From contig JAEDMP010000011.1 in NCBI GenBank assembly GCA_016302965.1, positions 1 through 44,557 of the forward strand: a DNA stretch of 44,557 nucleotides, read 5' to 3'. Below the pieces are notes generated by a model. It did no database searches. It was not told the origin of the DNA and saw only the letters and a program-made list of their open reading frames with translations. A program made the translations under genes and the position numbers. The first letter of the stretch is position 1, and the number at the start of each line of letters is the position of its first letter. Shown here piece after piece: positions 24,895 to 33,628 of the stretch. This stretch comes from Bacteroidaceae bacterium. GTDB taxonomy: Bacteria > Bacteroidota > Bacteroidia > Bacteroidales > Bacteroidaceae.

Positions 24895-26142
24895 TCACTC
24901 GTAACGCATGGATTTTGATGGACTGATCCGGGAGATGATATAACTGGGGGCAATCAGAACCAAGACACAAACGACAAGCGTGGCCACGTTGATAAGCAAA
25001 ACAAAGAGCCAGTCCAGCTCCACAGGAGCCGTACTCACATAATAGTTTGCAGGGTCGAGTTTCACCAGGCCGAAATGCTGCTGTAACAGAATGAGCAAAA
25101 AGCCAAAGGCATTGCCCACAACCATACCTCGACCTATAATGAACGTAGCAAACCACAAAAAGGTGTGACGGATCGTGGCATCATTGGCGCCAAGAGCCTT
25201 GAGGATGCCTATCATCTGTGTACGCTCAAGAATGATGATGAGCAGACCGGAAATCATTGTAAAGCTGGCCACACACACCATCAATGCAAGAATAATCCAA
25301 ACATTGATATCAAGCAGTTCCAACCAGTTGAAGATCTGCGGATAAGCCTCATGGATAGTGCGGGTCATCAGCGTATTCGCTTCATGGTCAACAGTACGAT
25401 TTACACACTTTACCACTTGGGAAGAAACGGCATCAAGTTCATTGAAATCAAGCAAACGGAGCTCGGCACCGGTACATTGCCCCCCTGTCCACTTGTTCAA
25501 GCGTGCAACCGTGTAGAGGTCTGCAAAGCAAATATTGTCATCAAACTGGGTGAGATTTGTCTGATAAATGCCGCTCACTGTGAACACACGGGCACGCACA
25601 TCACCTGACGAGATGAAATAAGCGTAAACCTTGTCGCCGGATTTCAGATGCAGCTTGTCGGCTGTCATCTTCGACAGCAAAAGGCATCGCGTCCCCACAC
25701 TGTCCGTAAAATGAGGTATGGCACCCTCTACCAGGTTCTGGTGGATAAAAGTGGTATCATATTCCTGGGCAACGCCCTTGAACGTGATACCCAGAAAATC
25801 CTGATCGGTTTTGAGTATGCCTTGCATATAGGCATAACGTTCCACCTGAGAGATACCAGGAATGCGACGCAACACCCCCATCAAACTGTCATCCATACAA
25901 ACGGGATAGGGGTCGGAGCCCTGCATGGTCAGGAAATTCTCTACCTGGATATGGCTACCAAACCCTATCACCTTGTCGCGGATGGAATGTTTGAAACCCA
26001 AGACCACCGACACGGTAACCAACATGACCGTCAGACCGATAGCCACTCCTGCAATCGCGGTTTTCACCGCCGGACGGCTCACTTGGTGTCGGCTGTCGGG
26101 ATTGGCATAAATCTTTCGGGCAAGAAATAGAGGAAGTTTCAT
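24895..26142 (-). CDS. LolC/LolE-family ABC transporter permease
   Basis: 415 residues with the FtsX/MacB-type layout: cytoplasmic start, TM1 at 28-50, a large periplasmic MacB_PCD-like domain (51-278), then TM2-4 at about 280-305, 327-355 and 378-400. The segment ERTQMIGILKALGAN (306-320) is the coupling region that contacts the ABC ATPase. In Gram-negative bacteria such permeases extract lipoproteins from the inner membrane (Lol system). No ATPase gene is adjacent, so its LolD partner must be elsewhere. It follows the aminotransferase by 42 bp and probably shares its transcript, with no functional link apparent. Confidence 0.88.
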   Translation of the reverse strand: MKLPLFLARKIYANPDSRHQVSRPAVKTAIAGVAIGLTVMLVTVSVVLGFKHSIRDKVIGFGSHIQVENFLTMQGSDPYPVCMDDSLMGVLRRIPGISQVERYAYMQGILKTDQDFLGITFKGVAQEYDTTFIHQNLVEGAIPHFTDSVGTRCLLLSKMTADKLHLKSGDKVYAYFISSGDVRARVFTVSGIYQTNLTQFDDNICFADLYTVARLNKWTGGQCTGAELRLLDFNELDAVSSQVVKCVNRTVDHEANTLMTRTIHEAYPQIFNWLELLDINVWIILALMVCVASFTMISGLLIIILERTQMIGILKALGANDATIRHTFLWFATFIIGRGMVVGNAFGFLLILLQQHFGLVKLDPANYYVSTAPVELDWLFVLLINVATLVVCVLVLIAPSYIISRISPSKSMRYE

Positions 26143-26184
26143 GAATCGGAATCAAAGTATTGTTATGAAAACCGGATACAGAAA

Positions 26185-27393
26185 TCAGAAACTGCCTTCC
26201 ACCCTGCCTGGATATTGCTCCAAAGCTTTACGCAACACTTCCAAAGCACGGGTCAAATCTTCCTTTTTCAACACGTATGCGATACGGACCTGATTGATGC
26301 CGGCGCCAGGAGTGGTATAGAAACCAGCGGCCGGAGCCATCATCACTGTCTCTCCCTCATAGTTGAACTCAGAGAGGCACCAACGGCAGAATTTTTCAGA
26401 ATCATCAACAGGCAGTTTGGCAACCGTATAGAAGGCCCCCATCGGTATAGGGGAATAGACACCGGGAATGCGGTTGAGTCCGTCAATCAGACATTTACGG
26501 CGCTCTACATACTCGTCATAAACGTCGCGGTAATACTCCTCGGGAGCATCCAAAGATGCCTCTGCCACAATCTGTCCAATCAGAGGTGGGGAGAGACGGG
26601 CCTGACAGAACTTCATCACCGCCTTTTTTACATCCTCGTTCTTCGTAATGAGGGCACCTATGCGGATGCCACACTCCGAATAGCGCTTGGAAACAGAATC
26701 GATGAGAATCACATTCTGTTCGATGCCTTCCAAATGACAGGCACTGATATAGGGAGAACCGGTATAGATATATTCACGATAGACCTCGTCAGAAAAAAGA
26801 TAAAGATCATACTTTTCCACCAAGTCACGTATCTGATTCATCTCACGGCGCGTATATAGATAGCCGGTGGGGTTGTTTGGATTGCAGATCATGATGGCAC
26901 GGGTACGGTCATTGATGAGTTCCTCAAACTTCTCCACTTTCGGCAGCGAGAAGCCTTCCTCTATCGTAGTGGCGATAGTACGGATGCGAGCGCCTGCAGA
27001 AATGGCAAAAGCCATATAATTGGCATAAGCGGGTTCGGGAACAATAATCTCGTCACCAGGATTCAAACACGACATGAATGCGAACAAGACCGCTTCACTA
27101 CCACCAGAGGTGATGATGATGTCATCGGCTGTCACATTGATGTGGTAGCGGGCATAATAATCAACCAGCTTCTCACGATAGCTCAAATACCCTTGGGAGG
27201 GGGAATACTCCAGAATGGAGCGGTCTATATGTTTCAATGCATCCAACCCGACTTGAGGGGTTGGCAGATCGGGCTGACCAATGTTGAGATGGTATACTTT
27301 GATTCCGCGTTGTTTGGCGGCGGCGGCCAAGGGTGCCAGTTTGCGTATGGGAGACTCTGGCATCTCGTGACCTCGAACTGAGATTTCAGGCAT
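26185..27393 (-). CDS. PLP-dependent aminotransferase, class I/II (aspartate aminotransferase-like)
   Basis: 402 residues of fold-type I. The PLP lysine is Lys236 in DSVSKRYSECGIRIG, the cofactor-binding asparagine is in NPNNPTG (171-177), and SDEVYREY (201-208) supplies the Asp and Tyr contacts. The N-terminus (SPIRKLAPLAAAAKQRG, LNIGQPD) fits the aspartate/prephenate aminotransferase group. Exact amino-acid substrate is not set by sequence. It is the first gene of a two-gene minus-strand transcript with the LolC/E-like permease. Confidence 0.9.
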   Translation of the reverse strand: MPEISVRGHEMPESPIRKLAPLAAAAKQRGIKVYHLNIGQPDLPTPQVGLDALKHIDRSILEYSPSQGYLSYREKLVDYYARYHINVTADDIIITSGGSEAVLFAFMSCLNPGDEIIVPEPAYANYMAFAISAGARIRTIATTIEEGFSLPKVEKFEELINDRTRAIMICNPNNPTGYLYTRREMNQIRDLVEKYDLYLFSDEVYREYIYTGSPYISACHLEGIEQNVILIDSVSKRYSECGIRIGALITKNEDVKKAVMKFCQARLSPPLIGQIVAEASLDAPEEYYRDVYDEYVERRKCLIDGLNRIPGVYSPIPMGAFYTVAKLPVDDSEKFCRWCLSEFNYEGETVMMAPAAGFYTTPGAGINQVRIAYVLKKEDLTRALEVLRKALEQYPGRVEGSF

Positions 27394-27532
27394 CGTTCTA
27401 CATTTTTATTATTCTTTCTTCTATATTTCTCGTAGGAGCTCATGCAGACAACCCGTCATCTTCACGATGAAGAATAGAGGGAAGGGGTGTCCAGAAACTG
27501 ATACTTGAGGTTGTTGTTTCCGAAAAACGGTG

Positions 27533-27540
27533 CAAACTTA
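27533..27540 (-). promoter_or_regulatory. Candidate -7 box for the aminotransferase gene
   Basis: Minus strand TAAGTTTG, about 140 bp upstream of the ATG at 27393. No TTG at ideal spacing. The divergent region 27394-27658 holds this and the pseudokinase -7 box and nothing else I can name. Confidence 0.5.
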
Positions 27541-27626
27541 CACAAAAATATCGAGAATAGTGCTGGTTATTGCCTCTCATTAACTATTTTTTAATATCTT
27601 CTTTTCCTATTTTCACTGAAAAAGAC

Positions 27627-27634
27627 TACTTTTG
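27627..27634 (+). promoter_or_regulatory. -7 box for the pseudokinase gene
   Basis: TACTTTTG fits TAnnTTTG and lies 24 bp before the ATG at 27659. It overlaps an in-frame TTG at 27632, excluding that codon as the start. Confidence 0.6.
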
Positions 27635-27658
27635 CGAAAAAATCCAGATTATCGTCTC

Positions 27659-28969
27659 ATGAATTTCGAAGAACTCATCCAAACGAAAACCCAAAGAACA
27701 GCAGACCAACAACAACTTCCATTGGGATGTCTGCGAAGGGTGCAGATAGGCCAAAGAAGCTACCAGATTATCTCTATCAAACAAGAACTTATCGACAACC
27801 AGCTCTTCCAAGACGACTTGAAGGAGTATTCCAGGCGCTCCGCTTCCCTCCCTGCCAAATGGCAGATACACCATTGCCCCGTCCATTCGCTGGAGGAACT
27901 CGAAGGAACCGAGGGGAAGGAGAAGGGAACGGAACAAGCTGAAACGGAAGGAAAGTCGCCGGAAGCGGGAAAATCCGGCCATGCCCGTTTCATTGTGCTT
28001 GAACAAGGCTCGTGGATGAGCTTTGACAAGATGCTCAGAGAGACTCCCCAACTGGTGGCCGACGACCACTTCATCAACGAAGTGACCAGCCAACTGTTTG
28101 CAGCCTTGGAAAACAACCATCAGCAGGGAATCCATCACCTCTGCCTGGCCCCATCCATTCTCTTTGTCAGGAAAGGAGAACATACCCCTGTTCTACTTCA
28201 TGCAGGTTCCTTCTTTTCCAATATTCATGATGTCAAAAACATTTATCAGGGATTGGAGGAGTTTGTTGCTCCCGAGGTAAAAGACAATCAGACAACCGAT
28301 GCCCGTTCTGACATCTACGCGCTCGGCAAGTTACTTGAATACATATTCCAATTTTCCTCTGCTCCATATACTTACAAGAGACTTATCAAAAAAGCCACCC
28401 AGCCTGTTGCAGAAAACAGATACCAGTCGGTAGGAGAAATGAAGAGAGCCCTGAAACGGTTGCAAACGGGCTACCAAGCCACACTCGCTCTTAGCATTGG
28501 AGCCATCCTGTCGGCCATCATCTATTTTGGACTCAACACCTTCACGCCCCAGCCTGAGGATATGGAATATGTAAAACCCGCACAAACCGACTCGCTGGAA
28601 GATGATTTCGACAAGGGATTCAACGCAGAAACCGAATTTGGCACCAAAATGACCAATGACTCAGGACTGCAGTTTACAGCCGACGAAGTGCAGCAAATGA
28701 AGGAATATGAAGCAAAAGCAGAAGCCATTTTCAAGAAGCAGTTTACTGCAAAAGCCGAGCAAATTTTAGGCAAGGCTTATAACAAAAATGCCATGAAAGG
28801 CAACGAAAAGAGTTTTAAAGCCGCAACCCTCAACATGACCGAAGAACTGATTCAGGCTCAAAGGGAGCTGGCCAAAGAGAGTGGCATCAGCAACACCAAA
28901 TCTGAAAAAATTGCATCGGAAATCATTGAACAGTTGTCGGAAAAGATGATGAAAGAAGCGTTAAAATAA
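27659..28969 (+). CDS. Membrane-anchored Hanks-type pseudokinase
   Basis: 436 residues from the ATG at 27659. The C-lobe of a protein kinase is recognisable: APE motif in FVAPEV (204-206), SDIYALGKLLEYIF (217-230, the invariant Asp and Gly) and a final Arg in NRYQSVGEMKRAL. The catalytic loop, however, reads HHLCLAPSILF (159-169), so the HRD aspartate is missing, and the DFG site reads HAG (181-183). The N-lobe is diverged and interrupted by a Glu/Lys-rich insert (80-105). A transmembrane helix spans about 274-295, followed by a 140-residue charged, helix-forming extracytoplasmic tail. It should be catalytically dead and act as a binding or scaffold protein. It is divergent from the aminotransferase and 3 kb from the kinase cassette. 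Confidence 0.8.
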   Translation: MNFEELIQTKTQRTADQQQLPLGCLRRVQIGQRSYQIISIKQELIDNQLFQDDLKEYSRRSASLPAKWQIHHCPVHSLEELEGTEGKEKGTEQAETEGKSPEAGKSGHARFIVLEQGSWMSFDKMLRETPQLVADDHFINEVTSQLFAALENNHQQGIHHLCLAPSILFVRKGEHTPVLLHAGSFFSNIHDVKNIYQGLEEFVAPEVKDNQTTDARSDIYALGKLLEYIFQFSSAPYTYKRLIKKATQPVAENRYQSVGEMKRALKRLQTGYQATLALSIGAILSAIIYFGLNTFTPQPEDMEYVKPAQTDSLEDDFDKGFNAETEFGTKMTNDSGLQFTADEVQQMKEYEAKAEAIFKKQFTAKAEQILGKAYNKNAMKGNEKSFKAATLNMTEELIQAQRELAKESGISNTKSEKIASEIIEQLSEKMMKEALK

Positions 28970-29001
28970 CTTATAAAACCCATACAAACAAGGGAATCAT
29001 C

Positions 29002-29032
29002 TTGGTAATACAGAAAAACTGACGTACCTTTG
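29002..29032 (+). promoter_or_regulatory. Consensus promoter for fabG
   Basis: TTG (29002-29004), 20-bp spacer, TACCTTTG (29025-29032). Predicted start near 29038 leaves a 5' UTR of about 100 nt before the ATG at 29142. Confidence 0.8.
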
Positions 29033-29141
29033 CAGAAATTATCTGCCCTGTGACATGAATTTGTACCGGTCAACAGTAAAATCCGATGCACAGGAAAAGA
29101 CGATGGAAACTGAAATCAAACATTTCCAAATAATAACATTT

Positions 29142-29897
29142 ATGAATACAAATGGACTTTTGGCTGGTAAAACAGCCTTGATTACCGGTGCCGCCCGTGG
29201 CATCGGCAAAGCAATTGCACTGAAGTTTGCAGAAGAAGGTGCCAACGTGGCCTTCACCGACCTCGTAATCGACGAAAACGGCAAAGCCACTGAGGCTGAG
29301 ATTGCCGCCAAGGGTGTCAAGGCCAAAGGATATGCCAGCAACGCCGCAGACTTCGCACAGACCGAAGAGGTGGTGAAACAGGTGAAAGAAGAGTTTGGCT
29401 CTATCGACATCCTGGTGAACAATGCAGGAATCACCAAAGACGGTCTTATGCTTCGCATGACTGAGGCACAATGGGATGCCGTTATCGCCGTCAACCTCAA
29501 GAGTGCCTTCAACTTTATCCACGCTTGCGTTCCCGTGATGATGCGCCAGCGCAAGGGTTCAATCATCAACATGGCTTCTGTAGTGGGTGTTCACGGAAAC
29601 GCAGGACAGGCCAACTATGCAGCCTCCAAGGCCGGCCTTATCGCACTGGCCAAGAGTGTGGCTCAGGAAATGGGTCCCAAGGGTATCCGCGCCAACGCCA
29701 TCGCTCCCGGATTTATCGATACAGCCATGACCCAAGCACTCTCTGAAGAAGTGCGCAAGGAATGGGCCAACAAGATTCCACTTCGTCGTGGAGGTACTGT
29801 TGATGATATCGCCAGCTGCGCCGTATTCCTCGGTTCTGACATGTCCAGCTATATCTCTGGTCAGGTTATCCAGGTTGACGGTGGCATGAACATGTAA
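29142..29897 (+). CDS. fabG: 3-oxoacyl-ACP reductase
   Basis: 251 residues of the classical short-chain dehydrogenase type. It reduces 3-oxoacyl-ACP with NADPH in fatty-acid elongation. The cofactor motif TGAARGIG (15-22), NNAG (93-96) and the catalytic set Asn118, Ser146, Tyr159 and Lys163 are all present, with VQVDGG at the C-terminus. In-frame ATGs at 29055 and 29103 would add up to 29 residues absent from FabG proteins, so 29142 is preferred; this makes a 100-nt untranslated leader. General reductase relatives of FabG look similar, but the match to the FabG core is strong. The RluA gene follows after 32 bp. Confidence 0.9.
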   Translation: MNTNGLLAGKTALITGAARGIGKAIALKFAEEGANVAFTDLVIDENGKATEAEIAAKGVKAKGYASNAADFAQTEEVVKQVKEEFGSIDILVNNAGITKDGLMLRMTEAQWDAVIAVNLKSAFNFIHACVPVMMRQRKGSIINMASVVGVHGNAGQANYAASKAGLIALAKSVAQEMGPKGIRANAIAPGFIDTAMTQALSEEVRKEWANKIPLRRGGTVDDIASCAVFLGSDMSSYISGQVIQVDGGMNM

Positions 29898-29929
29898 TGA
29901 CAATCAAACATTAGTGTCTGAAAAACATC

Positions 29930-30628
29930 GTGACAGTCATTTACGAAGACAACCATATTATCATCGTACACAAAGAAAGCGGAGAAATCGTCCAAAAAGA
30001 CAAAACGGGCGATACTCCGCTCTCTGACATTGTGAAGGATTATATCAAGGAGAAATACCAGAAACCGGGCAACGTCTTTCTCGGTGTCGTACACAGGCTC
30101 GACCGGCCCGTCAGCGGACTGGTTGTATTTGCACGCACCTCAAAGGCTCTGAGCCGACTCAACGAGATGTTCCGCAAAGGAGAGGTCCATAAAACATATT
30201 GGGCACTGGTACAACCCTCACCAAGCATCAACGAGGCAACCCTTACCAACTGGCTGACCCGCAATGAACAGCAAAACAAAAGTTATGCTTACAACAAAGA
30301 AGTGCCTCAATCGAAAAAAGCGGTGCTCAGCTACCGACAAATCGCACAGGGAGACCAGTTTTCACTGCTGGAAATAAAATTGATGACCGGAAGGCACCAC
30401 CAAATCAGATGCCAACTGGCTCATATGGGATGCCCCATCAAAGGTGACCTGAAATACGGCGCCAAAAGAAGCAATCCTGATGGCAGCATCTCATTGATGG
30501 CACGACGGATCGAATTTACACATCCCGTCAGCCAAAAAACCATTTGTGTGGAATCTCCTGTTCCGCAAAACAGCCTGTGGAACAAAATATTAAGTACGGG
30601 AAATTCAAGAAAAGAAACAACGTTATGA
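29930..30628 (+). CDS. RluA-family pseudouridine synthase
   Basis: 232 residues without an S4 domain. The catalytic aspartate is Asp58 in HRLDRPVSG, the RluA-family signature, and TGRHHQIRCQLAHMGCPI forms the second conserved block. It converts uridine to pseudouridine in rRNA or tRNA; the exact target is not predictable. The start is GTG at 29930: a stop lies six codons upstream and no ATG exists in between. Its stop overlaps the exonuclease start as ATGA (30625-30628), so the two are translationally coupled. Confidence 0.88.
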   Translation: MTVIYEDNHIIIVHKESGEIVQKDKTGDTPLSDIVKDYIKEKYQKPGNVFLGVVHRLDRPVSGLVVFARTSKALSRLNEMFRKGEVHKTYWALVQPSPSINEATLTNWLTRNEQQNKSYAYNKEVPQSKKAVLSYRQIAQGDQFSLLEIKLMTGRHHQIRCQLAHMGCPIKGDLKYGAKRSNPDGSISLMARRIEFTHPVSQKTICVESPVPQNSLWNKILSTGNSRKETTL

Positions 30629-31377
30629 AATTCATATCATGGAACGTAAACGGCATCAGAGCCTGCCATGGAAAGGGCTTTGAAGAAATCTTCAGACAAC
30701 TTGATGCCGACTTCTTCTGCCTGCAGGAAACAAAAATGCAAGCCGGACAACTCGACCTGCAGTTTGCGGGCTACCACTCATACTGGAACTATGCCGAAAA
30801 AAAAGGATATTCGGGTACGGCCATCTTCTGCAAACAGACACCGCTCCACGTAACATACGGCATCAACAAGGAAGAGCATGACCACGAAGGACGCGTCATC
30901 ACACTGGAGATGGAACAGTTCTACCTTGTGACCGTATATACTCCCAACTCGCAAGACGGACTGAAACGTCTCGATTACCGGATGGATTGGGAGGACGATT
31001 TCAGGGACTACCTGATGTCGCTTGACAAACACAAGCCGGTAGTGGTGTGTGGCGACCTAAATGTGGCACATCAGGAAATAGATCTCAAAAACCCTGCAAC
31101 CAATCGGAAAAATCCAGGTTTCACCGACGAGGAGAGACAACAGTTCTCTGCTTTGCTCCAGACTGGATTCATTGATTCTTTCCGCTATCTGCATCCTGAA
31201 GAGGTGAAATACTCCTGGTGGTCTTACCGCATGAGGGCACGCGAGAAGAATGTAGGGTGGCGCATCGACTATTTCGTCACATCAGAACGTCTCAAAGACA
31301 ACATCAAGGAAGCCGACATTCTGAATGAAATCTACGGTAGCGACCACTGCCCCGTGATGCTCAGACTGGACTTTTGA
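30625..31377 (+). CDS. xth: Exodeoxyribonuclease III / AP endonuclease
   Basis: 250 residues, typical of the ExoIII/ExoA group. It cleaves DNA at abasic sites and trims 3' ends in base excision repair. Metal and catalytic residues are in place: Asn7 (WNVNG), Glu35 (LQETK), Asp144 and Asn146 (GDLNVAH), Asp240 and His241 (SDHCPV). The ATG at 30625 is fixed by overlap with the RluA stop; an in-frame ATG at 30544 would read through the RluA gene. The 183-bp gap after it is AT-rich with a short TATATTAATATA palindrome and carries the dsbD promoter. Confidence 0.94.
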   Translation: MKFISWNVNGIRACHGKGFEEIFRQLDADFFCLQETKMQAGQLDLQFAGYHSYWNYAEKKGYSGTAIFCKQTPLHVTYGINKEEHDHEGRVITLEMEQFYLVTVYTPNSQDGLKRLDYRMDWEDDFRDYLMSLDKHKPVVVCGDLNVAHQEIDLKNPATNRKNPGFTDEERQQFSALLQTGFIDSFRYLHPEEVKYSWWSYRMRAREKNVGWRIDYFVTSERLKDNIKEADILNEIYGSDHCPVMLRLDF

Positions 31378-31515
31378 CACCCCCAGGTGCCGCCCATCCT
31401 CCCTGTCGAGGAACCTGACGCAACATATATTAATATATAAACAAACACCTATTTAATATATAACACCATATACAGCAAAAACATGAAAGATTGGTGAAGA
31501 AAATACGCAAAAACG

Positions 31516-31546
31516 TTTGCACAATCAGCGATTTTCACTATCTTTG
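31516..31546 (+). promoter_or_regulatory. Consensus promoter for dsbD-cyuA
   Basis: TTTG (31516-31519), 19-bp spacer, TATCTTTG (31539-31546). The ATG at 31562 follows 15 bp later, giving a very short leader. Confidence 0.8.
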
Positions 31547-31561
31547 CAAAAAATATCACCC

Positions 31562-33604
31562 ATGAAAAAAATTGCCAGCATTCTGCTCTTGCTGACCGCC
31601 CTCACAACGGTCGCCTTTGCACAAATGGTGGAACCTATCCACTTCAGTGCCCAGTTGAAAACTTCGTCTACCGATGAAGCGGAAATTATCTTTACTGCCA
31701 AAATAGACAAAGGATGGCACCTCTACTCTACCGAGCTTGGCGAAGATGGCCCCATCTCTGCCTCATTCCACATCAACAAGATGGATGGTGCCCAAACCGT
31801 TGGCAAACTGATGCCAAGGGGCAAGGAGGTTTCACAATTTGACAATATGTTTGGCATGAAGCTCCGTTTCTTTGAGGGAACAGGTTCATTCGTACAGAAA
31901 ATCAAGTTCACCAAAGCCAACTACGACATCGACTGCTATCTGGAATATGGGGCCTGCAACGATGAGATGTGTCTGCCTCCCTCACAAATAGCATTGGTCA
32001 AGAAAGGTCAGGCACCAGTTGTTGCCAGCACCGAGAAAAAGGATGCCGACAAGACAAAAGACAAAGAGAAACAAGAGCCTGCTGTCACCATGGAACAGCC
32101 GGTTTCTGCAACAGACAGCACCCCTTCGACCCCATCTGCCGAGATCATCGAGAAAACAATGACAGACGAAGGCCAGATGCAGAAACTCTGGAAACCGGTC
32201 ATTGAGGAAATGAAAGCCTATGACGAATCTACCACAGATACCTCCCTGTTCTACATCTTTCTGGCTGGACTCGTAGGCGGATTCCTCGCCCTCTTCACTC
32301 CCTGCGTATGGCCTATCATCCCCATGACCGTCAGTTTCTTCCTGAAGCGCAACAAAGAGCGCAAGAAAGCCATTCGCGAGGCGGTATCATACGGTGTATC
32401 CATTATCGTCATCTACGTGCTGTTGGGTATGCTGGTCACTCTGCTCTTTGGAGCCAGTGCCCTGAATGCCTTATCAACCAATGCTGTATTCAACATCTTC
32501 TTCTGCCTGCTCCTTGTTGTTTTTGCCGCCTCTTTCTTTGGTGCCTTCGAACTGACCCTGCCTTCTTCATGGAGCAACAAGATAGACCAGAAGTCGGAAA
32601 GCACCAGCGGTATTCTCAGCATCTTCCTCATGGCATTCACCTTGGCACTGGTGTCGTTCTCATGCACCGGCCCCATCATCGGATTCCTGCTGGTGGCTGT
32701 CAGCACCCAAGGCAACCTGTTGGCTCCCACTATTGGTATGCTTGGCTTTGCCATTGCCTTGGCTATCCCCTTCACCCTCTTTGCCCTCTTCCCGAGCCTG
32801 CTGAAATCAGCCCCCAAGTCTGGTGGATGGATGAACACGGTGAAAGTGGTACTGGGATTCATCGAATTGGCATTCGCCTTGAAATTCCTCTCCGTAGCCG
32901 ACCTCGCTTATGGCTGGCACATCCTCGACCGAGAAGTGTTTATCAGTCTCTGGATTGTCATTTTTGGCCTGCTGGCCATCTACCTCTTTGGCTGGCTCAA
33001 ATTCCCTCACGATGAACCCGAACACCGTACCAACGTGCCCCAGTTCTTCCTGGGAATGATTTCCATGGCTTTTTCCATCTATATGCTGCCGGGATTATGG
33101 GGTGCTCCACTGAAGGCTATCAGTGCCTTTGCACCACCCATGAACACCCAAGACTTCAACCTGCAAGAGACGGTGGTGGAAGCCAAGTATACCGACTATG
33201 ATGAAGGCATGGCAGCCGCTGCACGACAAGGCAAGCCTGTCATGGTAGATTTCACCGGTTTCGGCTGTGTCAACTGCCGCAAGATGGAGGCTGCCGTATG
33301 GACTGACCCCAAGGTTGCACAGATTCTGAATAACGACTATGTGCTGATTTCTCTTTTTGTCGATGACAAAACCCCGCTCAAACAACCTATTGAGGTGACT
33401 GAGAACGGGACTACACGAACCCTTCGCACGGTGGGTGACAAATGGAGTTATCTGCAGCGCACCAAGGTGGGAGCCAATACCCAACCCTACTACGTCTTGC
33501 TCGACAACGAGGGTATGCCTCTCAACTGCGGCCGCTCCTATGATGAGGATATCCAGCAGTATATTGAATTTCTGCAGAAAGGTCTTGACAACTTCAAGAA
33601 ATAA
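31562..33604 (+). CDS. dsbD: Thiol:disulfide interchange protein DsbD
   Basis: 680 residues that carry electrons from cytoplasmic thioredoxin to periplasmic proteins. A signal peptide (1-20) leads to the N-terminal DsbD-alpha domain with Cys132 and Cys137 (GACNDEMCLPPS). A Lys/Glu-rich linker (155-215) follows, then the membrane domain with Cys248 in TPCVWPIIP and its partner in SCTGPIIG, each followed by proline as in DsbD. The C-terminal thioredoxin domain has the CVNC pair in FGCVNCRKM. All three cysteine pairs are thus present. The in-frame TTG at 31517 lies in the promoter and is not a start. It precedes cyuA by 24 bp. Confidence 0.93.
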   Translation: MKKIASILLLLTALTTVAFAQMVEPIHFSAQLKTSSTDEAEIIFTAKIDKGWHLYSTELGEDGPISASFHINKMDGAQTVGKLMPRGKEVSQFDNMFGMKLRFFEGTGSFVQKIKFTKANYDIDCYLEYGACNDEMCLPPSQIALVKKGQAPVVASTEKKDADKTKDKEKQEPAVTMEQPVSATDSTPSTPSAEIIEKTMTDEGQMQKLWKPVIEEMKAYDESTTDTSLFYIFLAGLVGGFLALFTPCVWPIIPMTVSFFLKRNKERKKAIREAVSYGVSIIVIYVLLGMLVTLLFGASALNALSTNAVFNIFFCLLLVVFAASFFGAFELTLPSSWSNKIDQKSESTSGILSIFLMAFTLALVSFSCTGPIIGFLLVAVSTQGNLLAPTIGMLGFAIALAIPFTLFALFPSLLKSAPKSGGWMNTVKVVLGFIELAFALKFLSVADLAYGWHILDREVFISLWIVIFGLLAIYLFGWLKFPHDEPEHRTNVPQFFLGMISMAFSIYMLPGLWGAPLKAISAFAPPMNTQDFNLQETVVEAKYTDYDEGMAAAARQGKPVMVDFTGFGCVNCRKMEAAVWTDPKVAQILNNDYVLISLFVDDKTPLKQPIEVTENGTTRTLRTVGDKWSYLQRTKVGANTQPYYVLLDNEGMPLNCGRSYDEDIQQYIEFLQKGLDNFKK

Positions 33605-33628
33605 AAACAAGAAGAAGCCGAACACACT

